NCBI GenBank assembly: GCA_017620795.1
Contig: JAGAUM010000052.1
Coordinates: 1 to 9,360, forward strand
Direction of reading: 5' to 3'
Length of the DNA stretch: 9,360 nucleotides
Source: Clostridia bacterium
Lineage (GTDB): Bacteria; Bacillota; Clostridia; RGIG8785
Both the position numbers and the translations under genes were made by a program. Positions 1 through 6,192 of this stretch are shown here, one piece after another (the first letter of the stretch is position 1; each line of letters begins with the position of its first letter). Below the pieces are notes generated by a model that did no database searches, was not told where the DNA came from, and was given only the letters and a program-made list of their open reading frames with translations.

Positions 1-276
1 CAAAGCCGAAAGGGTGGCATTGCCTGCAACGCCGTCTACACGAAGTCCGTTTGCCTGTTGGAATTTCCGCACGGCATTGGTGGTACGCCATCCGTAAATG
101 CCGTCAATATTATGGGTATAAAAGCCTTGCTTTTTCAGTTGGGTCTGAATCTGGCGAACCTCCTCACCTCTGGTTCCGTACTTGGAAAGAACGCCGATAC
201 TGCTGCTTTGTAACGCAACATAAAGACAGACAACGGCTGAAAGAACACCACAAAGGATTTTCATCCGTTTTTTCAT
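1..276 (-). CDS. sleB: Spore cortex-lytic enzyme SleB, N-terminal part (cut by left edge)
   Basis: Only the first 92 codons are present; the frame stays open to base 1. The start is ATG at 276-274, with an AAAGGAGT ribosome binding site at 290-283. Residues 1-23 form a signal peptide: a basic start (MKKRMK) and then a hydrophobic run. Residues 32-92 are a PG_binding_1 repeat, with GTRGEEV, QTQLKKQGFY, DGIYGWRT, AVRKFQQANGL and DGVAGNATLSAL visible. This arrangement (signal peptide, peptidoglycan-binding domain, then a C-terminal hydrolase_2 domain) is that of SleB, the lytic transglycosylase that degrades spore cortex during germination. The catalytic domain would lie off the left edge, where ypeB usually follows. 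A sigma-G-like promoter at 306-336 fits forespore expression. The alternative is another secreted enzyme with the same peptidoglycan-binding domain, since the catalytic half is unseen. Confidence 0.82.
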   Translation of the reverse strand, partial: MKKRMKILCGVLSAVVCLYVALQSSSIGVLSKYGTRGEEVRQIQTQLKKQGFYTHNIDGIYGWRTTNAVRKFQQANGLRVDGVAGNATLSAL

Positions 277-305
277 ATTACCACTCCTTTTTGGATTTTC
301 AGACA

Positions 306-336
306 TAGTATGGGAGCGGAGTTTTATTTTTATACA
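306..336 (-). promoter_or_regulatory. Sigma-G-like promoter of sleB
   Basis: On the minus strand TGTATA (336-331) is followed by an 18-nt spacer and CATACTA (312-306). These match the known Bacillus sigma-G pattern (roughly TGHATR, 17-18 nt, CATnnTA). Transcription would start near 299, leaving a leader of about 20 nt that contains the sleB ribosome binding site. B. subtilis sleB is made in the forespore under sigma-G, so gene and promoter agree. Confidence 0.68.
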
Positions 337-344
337 AAGGGTGT

Positions 345-373
345 TTGACACCCAAAGGGCAGTATGCTACAAT
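345..373 (+). promoter_or_regulatory. Sigma-A promoter of dinB with extended -10
   Basis: TTGACA (345-350), a 17-nt spacer, and TACAAT (368-373) preceded by TG at 365-366, which makes an extended -10. Transcription should start near 380, giving a leader of only about 15 nt before the dinB ATG. I see no LexA-type palindrome over it, so DNA-damage control is not evident. Confidence 0.8.
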
Positions 374-380
374 AAAACAA

Positions 381-387
381 AAGGAGG
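381..387 (+). promoter_or_regulatory. Ribosome binding site that fixes the dinB start
   Basis: AAGGAGG lies 7 nt upstream of the ATG at 395. It rules out the in-frame upstream GTG at 341, which sits beside the -35 element and ahead of the transcription start. Confidence 0.85.
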
Positions 388-394
388 TGCCGTG

Positions 395-1618
395 ATGGAG
401 CGTGTGATTTTGCATTGTGACTGCAACAGTTTTTTCGCATCGGTAGAGACCGTCTTAAACCCTGCGCTACGGGGGTTGCCCATTGCTGTTTGCGGAAATC
501 CCGAAAACCGTCACGGAATCATTCTTGCAAAAAGTGAAGAAGCAAAGCGCTTTGGGGTACAAACTGCCGAGACCATTTATCAAGCAAAGAAAAAATGCCC
601 TGATTTAGTATTGGTCCCTCCTACCCGAAACGCTTACAGTCACTACTCCAAAAAGGTCAATGAAATCTATACCCGATTCACCGATTTGATTGAGCCCTTC
701 GGCATTGATGAAAGCTGGCTGGATGTAACGGGGACCACCCACCTGTTTGGCTCAGGAAAAGAGATTGCCGACCAGATTCGAAAAGCGGTCCGCGAAGAGC
801 TGGGTCTTACCGTTTCAGTCGGGGTTTCATTCAATAAAGTCTTTGCCAAGCTGGGCAGTGATTATAAAAAGCCGGACGCCACCACTGTTTTTAGCCGTGC
901 CGAAATGCGAGAGAAGGTCTGGCCCCTTCCTGCAGGTGATTTGTTGTTCGTAGGCCCCGCTACCAGACGGGCTTTGGAAGAAATGAACATCAAGACCATC
1001 GGGCAGATTGCCACTGCAGACCCTCGGCTGTTTTACCGATTGGGCAAGCAGGGAGAGCAGTTGTTAAAATACGCCCGTGGCGAAGATGACAGTCCTGTTG
1101 CGTCTTTTTACGCACCGCCCGAACCACCCAAAAGCATCGGCAACGGGATTACCTTCCGTCGGGATTTGGTCAGCAAACAGGATGTTCGTACCGCGATGCT
1201 TGCCCTTTGCGACGAAGTGTCCGAACGGATGCGACGGCACGGGGTCTCCTGCCGTGGGATTCGCCTGACTATTCGGGATACCAACTTCCAGACCATCACC
1301 CGTCAGGAACTGCTTCAAAACCCTACCCAACTTCGTGCCGAGCTGTTCGAGGCAGGGATGCATCTTTTAAACAAGTGTTGGGACACCAACCGTGCCATTC
1401 GGATGCTGACCGTAACCGCCCATCAGTTGTTGCCCGCCGAACAGTCCTTTTTTCAGACCGACTGGTTCCATCCCGAGGCGGAAGAACAACAACAAAAGCG
1501 AGCGCGTCTGGAAGAAACCATTGACCGTGTCCGAAACAAGTATGGTCATCACGCATTGGATGTAGGAACGCTCTTGAAAAACGATTTGGGACTTGGTTCC
1601 TTCGAAGAGGAGGAATAA
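395..1618 (+). CDS. dinB: DNA polymerase IV (Y-family, DinB type)
   Basis: A 407-residue Y-family translesion polymerase that copies past damaged template bases with low fidelity. The palm motif HCDCNSFFASVE (7-18) supplies the first catalytic Asp (D9) and the steric-gate Phe (F14). PFGIDESWLDVTG (101-113) supplies D105 and E106. SVGVSFNKVFAKLGSDYKKP (141-160) is the conserved fingers/palm stretch, and a helix-hairpin-helix segment lies around 185-206. The little-finger domain fills about 245-350. EQSFFQTD (349-356) sits where related proteins carry the beta-clamp pentapeptide (type QLSLF), so it may be the clamp contact. Length is normal. Asn11 replaces the second Asp of the E. coli DCFF motif, as in UmuC-type proteins; this is not a catalytic position. 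The gene has its own promoter and terminator, so it is probably monocistronic. UmuC/UvrX-like naming is possible, but no partner umuD is present. Confidence 0.93.
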   Translation: MERVILHCDCNSFFASVETVLNPALRGLPIAVCGNPENRHGIILAKSEEAKRFGVQTAETIYQAKKKCPDLVLVPPTRNAYSHYSKKVNEIYTRFTDLIEPFGIDESWLDVTGTTHLFGSGKEIADQIRKAVREELGLTVSVGVSFNKVFAKLGSDYKKPDATTVFSRAEMREKVWPLPAGDLLFVGPATRRALEEMNIKTIGQIATADPRLFYRLGKQGEQLLKYARGEDDSPVASFYAPPEPPKSIGNGITFRRDLVSKQDVRTAMLALCDEVSERMRRHGVSCRGIRLTIRDTNFQTITRQELLQNPTQLRAELFEAGMHLLNKCWDTNRAIRMLTVTAHQLLPAEQSFFQTDWFHPEAEEQQQKRARLEETIDRVRNKYGHHALDVGTLLKNDLGLGSFEEEE

Positions 1619-1646
1619 AAAAAGACCGCCAACAGCGGTCTTTTTT
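1617..1646. terminator. Bidirectional terminator between dinB and the cofE-like gene
   Basis: GACCGC (1624-1629), a 5-nt loop (CAACA) and GCGGTC (1635-1640) form a stem flanked by seven A on the left and six T on the right. It can end dinB on the plus strand and the cofE-like gene on the minus strand; the latter's stop codon is at 1655-1653. Confidence 0.9.
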
Positions 1647-1652
1647 ATTTGC

Positions 1653-2834
1653 TTATTCAGAAGCGAAGTTGGTGAAGTAACCCTTGACATAAACTACGGG
1701 AGTGCCACGGTCGCCACTGCCCGAGGTCAGGTCTGCAAGGCTTCCGACCAGGTCGGTGATGCGGCGGGGCGTCGTACCCTGAGACTGCATGTTACCAACC
1801 AGGTTAGCGTCCTTTTCACGAATCTTCTGACGCATTGCGCGATTCAGTTCTTCGCCCGACAGGCCTGCAAACTCGTTATCCGCAAAGTACTTCATCTTCA
1901 ACTCGTTAGGCGTGCCAGCCAAGCCAGAAGTAAAGGACGGAGCAACGATGGGGTCTGCAAATTCCCAGATACCACCCACAGGGTCTTTAAAGCAACCGTC
2001 GCCGTAAACCATTACCTCGATAGTGGCACCCGTTGCATCCTTGACCGCCTTTTGAAGCGCATCTACGAATGCATCGGTGTCTTTCGGGAAGAGCTTGACA
2101 CTATTCTCGGTGGCTTTGTTGGAACCCAAGATACCATAGTCTTTGTTATAGCCCGAACCGTCAACACTTTCGGTCATAATCTCGTCCATGCTATAAACAC
2201 GCTCTGCCCCTGCCGCCTTTAAAATACGTGCAGTGCGACGGCGAGTATGAATGTCGCAGTTTAAAACGTTCTTAGTATAGTTTAAGATATACTTGGGGTC
2301 GTTAGAAAAGACAATCTCGATATTGTCCCCGAAGCTCTTATAGTACTCGATATAGTCCACACCAGTAAAGCGATGAACCGTCTTATCGCCAAAGGTCTTT
2401 CTAAACTCAGCTTCAGTAAAGGAATCAGAATAAGGATTAACCCCTGCTTCGTCTACCTGATCCATGGTAATCAGCTGATTGCCTACCTCATCGCCGGGGT
2501 AAGAAAGCTGAATGGTCAACTTCTCACAAGCCATAGCCATGGCCTTTAACAAAATCGAAAAACGGTTACGGCTTAAAATCGGGAAAATAATACCCATGTC
2601 CTTGCCGCCCAATTTTGTACGAATGTCCTTTGCCATCTGCTCACAAGTAGCATAGTTCCCTTGAGTACGGCCGACAACTGCTTCGGTCACTGCCAAAATA
2701 TCACCGTTTTCAATAGCAAATCCCTCGTTTTTAGAAGCGGCCAGCAAGCTGTCACGCACCATGGAAACCAGGTCATCTCCTTCTTTAAAAATCGGTGTTA
2801 CAATACCTCTTGAAGTAACGCCAACATAACGCAT
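1653..2834 (-). CDS. CofE-like protein (coenzyme F420-0:L-glutamate ligase family)
   Basis: A 393-residue cytoplasmic protein of the F420_ligase (CofE/FbiB) family. Characterised members add gamma-linked glutamates to F420-0 using GTP. The N-terminal family signature is clear: GIVTPIFKEGDDLVSMV (10-26) and ENGDILAVTEAVVGRTQGNY (42-61). Later blocks are FPILSRNRFSILL (84-96), VYGDGCFKDPVGGIWEFADP (276-295), and a C-terminal TPRRITDLVGSLADL (355-369). True archaeal CofE is about 250 residues, so this belongs to the longer type of Firmicutes, which are not known to make F420. The real substrate is therefore unknown; an amide-bond ligase on another acceptor is possible. The start is ATG at 2834 with an AAGGAGGA site at 2849-2842. 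A consensus promoter lies at 2869-2897, and a LysR regulator is divergent, which suggests it controls this gene. Confidence 0.78.
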   Translation of the reverse strand: MRYVGVTSRGIVTPIFKEGDDLVSMVRDSLLAASKNEGFAIENGDILAVTEAVVGRTQGNYATCEQMAKDIRTKLGGKDMGIIFPILSRNRFSILLKAMAMACEKLTIQLSYPGDEVGNQLITMDQVDEAGVNPYSDSFTEAEFRKTFGDKTVHRFTGVDYIEYYKSFGDNIEIVFSNDPKYILNYTKNVLNCDIHTRRRTARILKAAGAERVYSMDEIMTESVDGSGYNKDYGILGSNKATENSVKLFPKDTDAFVDALQKAVKDATGATIEVMVYGDGCFKDPVGGIWEFADPIVAPSFTSGLAGTPNELKMKYFADNEFAGLSGEELNRAMRQKIREKDANLVGNMQSQGTTPRRITDLVGSLADLTSGSGDRGTPVVYVKGYFTNFASE

Positions 2835-2868
2835 TGTTGTTTCCTCCTTGACTTTTCATTTCGGTTCT

Positions 2869-2897
2869 ATTATAATGCAGTTGAAGCCATAAGTCAA
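2869..2897 (-). promoter_or_regulatory. Sigma-A promoter of the cofE-like gene
   Basis: On the minus strand TTGACT (2897-2892), a 17-nt spacer, and a perfect TATAAT (2874-2869). Transcription would start near 2862, about 28 nt before the ATG. Its -35 half coincides with an inverted repeat in the lysR control region. Confidence 0.82.
2881..2897. promoter_or_regulatory. Possible LysR operator (TTGA-N9-TCAA)
   Basis: TTGA (2881-2884) and TCAA (2894-2897) form a short inverted repeat covering the -35 element of the cofE-like gene. On the plus strand TTGAAG (2881-2886) and TATTCT (2903-2908), 16 nt apart, could be a weak lysR promoter. A LysR protein bound here could block its own gene and modulate the divergent one. 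The exact T-N11-A LysR motif is not clear, so this is tentative. Confidence 0.35.
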
Positions 2898-2934
2898 ATG
2901 AATATTCTTTATTTCTTCTATAAGGAGAACTTAT

Positions 2935-3825
2935 ATGCTGAATTTGGACCAATACCAGGTGTTTTTAGAAGTTGCCCGTGCCCGTAGTTTTTCCCGCGCC
3001 GCGGCGTCTTTATTCGTGACACAGCCTGCGGTCAGCCAGACCATACGGGCATTAGAAGACCGTTTGGGTTGCAAGCTGTTTTTAAGAAGTGCCCGTGGCG
3101 TTTCTTTGACCGAAGAGGGCGAACGTCTCTATCAAGAAGTATCGGGCGCTATTTTGCGGATTGAAGAAGCGGAAGCGCATTTTGCAGGGCTACAGACCCT
3201 ATCGGTAGGCACGTTACGAATCGGCGCCAGTGACACCGTTTGTAAGTATCTGCTTCTTCCCTTTTTAAGTACCTTTCATGAATTATACCCAGGGGTTTCC
3301 ATTAAAGTGACCAACCGTACCTCGTCCGAGACGGTGCGTCTATTGCGTGAGGGGCAGGTGGACATGGGCTTTGTGAATATGCCCACCCCCATTGACGAGT
3401 CCATGACCTGCGAGTCGGTTTTATCGGTGCAGGACGTGCTGGTCGCTACACCTGAATTGGCAAAGACGCTGCCGAAAAAAGTGTCTTATGAAGACCTCAT
3501 CACCCAACCCCTTTTGATGTTGGAGCGGTTAAGCTCCACCCGTCGATTCTGGGACAAAATCTTTGAAGAACATGGCTTGAACCGCAAACCCCAGATTGAA
3601 TTGGGAAGCTTGGACTTACTGTTGGAATTTGCCTGCATCGGCTTGGGCATTTCGGCCGTTACTTTGCCTGCTGCAAGGGAGTTAATTGAGCAGGGAAAGT
3701 TGACCGTTCTAAATCTAAAGAATCCGCCTGCTCCACGGAGCATCGGTGTTGTAACCACCAAGCAGTTACCCCCCTCTCCCTGCGCCAGAGCCTTTTTAAC
3801 AGAAATCAAAAAATCCTTTCGTTAA
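2935..3825 (+). CDS. LysR-family transcriptional regulator
   Basis: A 296-residue protein with the usual LysR length and layout. The winged helix-turn-helix is at 1-60, with SFSRAAASLFVTQPAVSQTI (18-37) as the helix-turn-helix core and ALEDRLGCKLFLRS (39-52) following. A linker helix follows, then an effector-binding domain of two Rossmann-like lobes from about residue 90 to 290. It resembles the CysL/CysB-like branch in general form, but the effector cannot be read from sequence. The start is ATG at 2935, with AAGGAG at 2922-2927. It is divergent from the cofE-like gene with 100 nt between starts, the classical arrangement of a LysR regulator and its target. Its stop codon lies in the loop of a terminator hairpin shared with the converging xre gene. 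Confidence 0.9.
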   Translation: MLNLDQYQVFLEVARARSFSRAAASLFVTQPAVSQTIRALEDRLGCKLFLRSARGVSLTEEGERLYQEVSGAILRIEEAEAHFAGLQTLSVGTLRIGASDTVCKYLLLPFLSTFHELYPGVSIKVTNRTSSETVRLLREGQVDMGFVNMPTPIDESMTCESVLSVQDVLVATPELAKTLPKKVSYEDLITQPLLMLERLSSTRRFWDKIFEEHGLNRKPQIELGSLDLLLEFACIGLGISAVTLPAARELIEQGKLTVLNLKNPPAPRSIGVVTTKQLPPSPCARAFLTEIKKSFR

Positions 3826-3838
3826 GAAAGGATTTTTT
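3808..3838. terminator. Bidirectional terminator holding both stop codons of lysR and xre
   Basis: AAAAAATCCTTTC (3808-3820), loop GTTAA (3821-3825) and GAAAGGATTTTTT (3826-3838) form a perfect 13-bp stem with six A on one side and six T on the other. The palindromic TTAA in the loop provides TAA for lysR (3823-3825) and TAA for xre (3824-3822). The two genes therefore end inside the same hairpin and their coding ends form its arms. Confidence 0.92.
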
Positions 3839-4442
3839 CTTTTATGAGCTTTAAATCCACGATAATGCCGATAACAAGATAGACCAACAAAGCAATTCCC
3901 ATCAGGGATATGGCATAAAAGGGTTCTATCGGGGTGAATAACCCCACGATTTTCTTCACAAACCTCGACAACATAAAAATCGGAACAGGTGTATAGAACC
4001 AAATGTTAATCATCCAAAACCAGTACTTTGCTTTTCGTTTCGTGTGAGACAAGCAAATGGTCTGACCAATAGCAAAGACCATAGCTCCCACTGCCATTAA
4101 AATCAGCCCGACTCCTAACGCCAAGAAGGTTTGACGTTCAATCCAAATCATCACCGCAGTGATGATTCCAATGGCGTTAAACGCTGTTGCAACTGCTGTA
4201 AAAATACCTGCATGGTTTTCGGGATCGTGCCCTGAAGGATTGTCCCTTTTTCCTTTTAAGAGTTCATCCACCGACACGCCGAACAACTCACTCATGGTTA
4301 GAATGTGTTCTAAATCTGGAACACTTTGATTGCTCTCCCACTTGGAGACTGCCTGGCGAGATACCCCCACCTTCTCTGCCAATTCTTCTTGGGAAAGTCT
4401 GCTCTCTTTTCGATACTGCTGAATGTGTTCGCCCAAATTCAT
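3822..4442 (-). CDS. XRE-family regulator fused to a four-helix membrane domain
   Basis: A 206-residue protein. Residues 1-63 are a Cro/C1-type helix-turn-helix: IQQYRKESRLSQEELAEKVGVSRQAVSKWE with the hallmark SRQAVSKWE at 28-36, then PDLEHILTMSELFGVSVDELL. The rest is hydrophobic, with predicted membrane segments at about 78-101, 106-131, 140-158 and 174-198, so the DNA-binding domain is probably tethered to the inner face of the membrane. Such fusions are common in Firmicutes and often sense envelope conditions, but the signal here is unknown. The ATG at 4442 is chosen because AAGGAG (4456-4451) is 8 nt upstream; the in-frame GTG at 4451 would overlap that site. It lies 72 nt after the radical SAM gene, so it may be read through from there or from its own weak promoter. 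Confidence 0.85.
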   Translation of the reverse strand: MNLGEHIQQYRKESRLSQEELAEKVGVSRQAVSKWESNQSVPDLEHILTMSELFGVSVDELLKGKRDNPSGHDPENHAGIFTAVATAFNAIGIITAVMIWIERQTFLALGVGLILMAVGAMVFAIGQTICLSHTKRKAKYWFWMINIWFYTPVPIFMLSRFVKKIVGLFTPIEPFYAISLMGIALLVYLVIGIIVDLKLIKEKILS

Positions 4443-4450
4443 TTTGGTCA

Positions 4451-4456
4451 CTCCTT
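4451..4456 (-). promoter_or_regulatory. Ribosome binding site that fixes the xre start
   Basis: AAGGAG on the minus strand with 8 nt to the ATG at 4442. It excludes the GTG at 4451, whose G is the last base of this site. Confidence 0.8.
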
Positions 4457-4493
4457 TCCCTTACATCCTAACTAATCCCAAATCATCATTCCA

Positions 4494-4507
4494 CCAAGTC
4501 GCCTTGG
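4494..4507. promoter_or_regulatory. Inverted repeat upstream of xre, possible operator
   Basis: CCAAG (4494-4498), TCGC, CTTGG (4503-4507) is a perfect 5-bp inverted repeat in the 72-nt gap between the radical SAM stop and xre. There is no T run on either side, so it is not a terminator. XRE regulators often bind such repeats ahead of their own gene. A TTGACA lies just upstream on the minus strand (4518-4513), but no good -10 is found 16-18 nt away. Confidence 0.3.
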
Positions 4508-4514
4508 AAATTTG

Positions 4515-6182
4515 TCAACCATCGGTTGCGAAAGAAATGAAAGTCAGCGGATACCGTCCCGTGACGGGATGAGGCTTAACGTAATCTGCATAGATGGCAT
4601 AGGGCTTACTCTTCAGGCAGACCATTCCGCGGCGGATGCCCCCGGGGCGACGGGTATTGGAGTCTTCATCCAATAAGTGACGAAGGGGACCGATGCGCTC
4701 ATCCTTGGGGTCTAGGCACAAAGGAACTCTGCCCGATGCATCGGTAGACAGACGGTCCGTTACCAAAGCATCCCGAAGCAAGTCTTTTTCCACGCAAGGG
4801 AAGGATAACAAAATCGGCAATAGCATCTCGGTAAATCGGTCCAAGGTCGTACCTGCAGGAAGGGCGCCCAGTTGGTCGGCAATGCGCTCAAAGAGCATAA
4901 ACGGAGTAAAGTCCGTAGCTTTTAAAAGATATTCGACCGTTTCGGTAAACCGACCCGAGTTATACATCCGCTCCAAGATGTCTTCAATCAAATGTAGCCG
5001 TGCCAGCTCTTCTTCCGACAGCCAGGGAGTGGACTGCACCTCATAAGGAGCGTTTTTGGAATAAGTGCACGGATAGGTTTTGGGCTCCTCACGCATTTTA
5101 GAACCGTAAATCAGCTTTAAGAATCCCAACTGAAGCATCTGAGGGCGAAGAGCAAAAGCCGTATTAAAGCTCTCTCCAAAGGTACTATAGTCCTCGTGAG
5201 GCAAGCCTGCAATCAGGTCAATGTGGATATGCATATTCCCCATCGCCACCAAACGGCGGATGTTTTCTTTCAGCCGTTCATTATCGGTCTTACGGCAGAC
5301 AGCTTGTAAGGTTTGCTCTGAAAAGCTCTGCAAGCCGATTTCCAGTTGTATCCGACCTGCCGGGAATCGGGAAAGCAGGTTCAGTGAGTCCTCGTCCAAT
5401 AGGTCTCCACCAATTTCGAAATGGAAGCAGACATCGGGCGGAAGCTCGTCCATTTGGTCCAGCAAGAAAGACCAAAGTTCGTATGCGCGCTTGGGGTTGG
5501 CATTGAAGGTGCGGTCTACCAGTTTGACCGTCTTGCTTCCACTGTTTGCCAACAAAAGCAACTCTTCTTTGGCACGCTCCATAGGATAAAACCGCGGTTT
5601 TCCACATCGTCCCGACAAGCAAAAGGCGCAGGAAAAGGGACAGCCGCGAGAGGTTTCAAGATAGGCAATACGCCCCTTTAGGGCAGAAAAGTATTCTGGC
5701 GTGTAGGGGCTTTGGGGGATTTCTTCGGTCAGATACGGTTCTGCGATAACCAAGCCCGAATCGGTACGATAAGAAAGTCCGCCAATCCCGCTTGGGTCGG
5801 GAAATTGGTTTAAGAATCGGGAAAAGGGCTCCTCCCCTTCCCCCGAAAGAACATAATCGGCATTCAAGGTGGACAGAACATTCTCTGCGCGGTAGCTGAC
5901 CTCAGGCCCACCCAAAAGAATGCGGACTTGAGGAAGCTTTTTTCGAAGCAACGGAAGCAAGTCGGACACACAGTTGATGTTCCAGATATAGCAGGAAAAA
6001 GCCACCAAGTCAGGCTTCGTGGCAAGGATTCTATTTAACAGTTGGTCTTGGGGCTCGTTGATGGTGCCTTCCACTACGCTTGCTTTGGCAGGTGACTCTA
6101 CCGATGCAAGCAAGCACCAAGGCGCCAAGGACGAATGAACGTATTTGGAATTGATGGCAACAATCGTGGCGGTAACAGCCAT
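4515..6182 (-). CDS. B12-binding radical SAM protein with DUF4080 C-terminus
   Basis: A 555-residue class B-type radical SAM enzyme. Residues 1 to about 135 form a cobalamin-binding Rossmann domain starting with the conserved AINSKYVHSSLAPW (9-22), with LLGGPEVSYRAE (89-100) and VLSGEGEEPF (111-120). There is no DxHxxG motif, so cobalamin would bind without a lower His ligand. The radical SAM core begins near 170; TSRGCPFSCAFC carries the CxxxCxxC iron-sulfur cysteines C181, C185 and C188. FEIGGDLLDE, RIQLEIGLQS and HIDLIAGLPHED are later strands of the barrel. The C-terminal 190 residues match the DUF4080 type. Such proteins are frequent in Clostridia, but their substrate is unknown; methylation or a radical rearrangement is possible. 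The ATG at 6182 has AGGAGA (6194-6189), which overlaps the ybaK stop codon, so translation of the two is probably linked. Confidence 0.88.
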   Translation of the reverse strand: MAVTATIVAINSKYVHSSLAPWCLLASVESPAKASVVEGTINEPQDQLLNRILATKPDLVAFSCYIWNINCVSDLLPLLRKKLPQVRILLGGPEVSYRAENVLSTLNADYVLSGEGEEPFSRFLNQFPDPSGIGGLSYRTDSGLVIAEPYLTEEIPQSPYTPEYFSALKGRIAYLETSRGCPFSCAFCLSGRCGKPRFYPMERAKEELLLLANSGSKTVKLVDRTFNANPKRAYELWSFLLDQMDELPPDVCFHFEIGGDLLDEDSLNLLSRFPAGRIQLEIGLQSFSEQTLQAVCRKTDNERLKENIRRLVAMGNMHIHIDLIAGLPHEDYSTFGESFNTAFALRPQMLQLGFLKLIYGSKMREEPKTYPCTYSKNAPYEVQSTPWLSEEELARLHLIEDILERMYNSGRFTETVEYLLKATDFTPFMLFERIADQLGALPAGTTLDRFTEMLLPILLSFPCVEKDLLRDALVTDRLSTDASGRVPLCLDPKDERIGPLRHLLDEDSNTRRPGGIRRGMVCLKSKPYAIYADYVKPHPVTGRYPLTFISFATDG

Positions 6183-6192
6183 AGCGTTTCTC

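Noticed and set aside
341..394. In-frame GTG at 341 as the start of dinB
   Set aside because: It lies beside the -35 element and upstream of the expected transcription start; ATG 395 has an ideal AAGGAGG site and begins with the conserved MERVILHCD.
1367..1690. Long antisense reading frame over the end of dinB
   Set aside because: It runs against a clear dinB reading frame, crosses the bidirectional terminator and shows no family motif.
1593..2222. 209-codon plus-strand frame opposite the cofE-like gene
   Set aside because: It is the complement of a well-supported coding region, starts inside dinB, and has no ribosome binding site or recognisable domain.
4443..4451. GTG at 4451 as the xre start
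   Set aside because: It overlaps the ribosome binding site, leaving no spacing; ATG 4442 has an 8-nt spacing.
4488..4518. TTGACA ahead of xre as a full promoter
   Set aside because: The best -10 candidate (TGGAAT) would need a 19-nt spacer and matches poorly, so it was not listed as a promoter.
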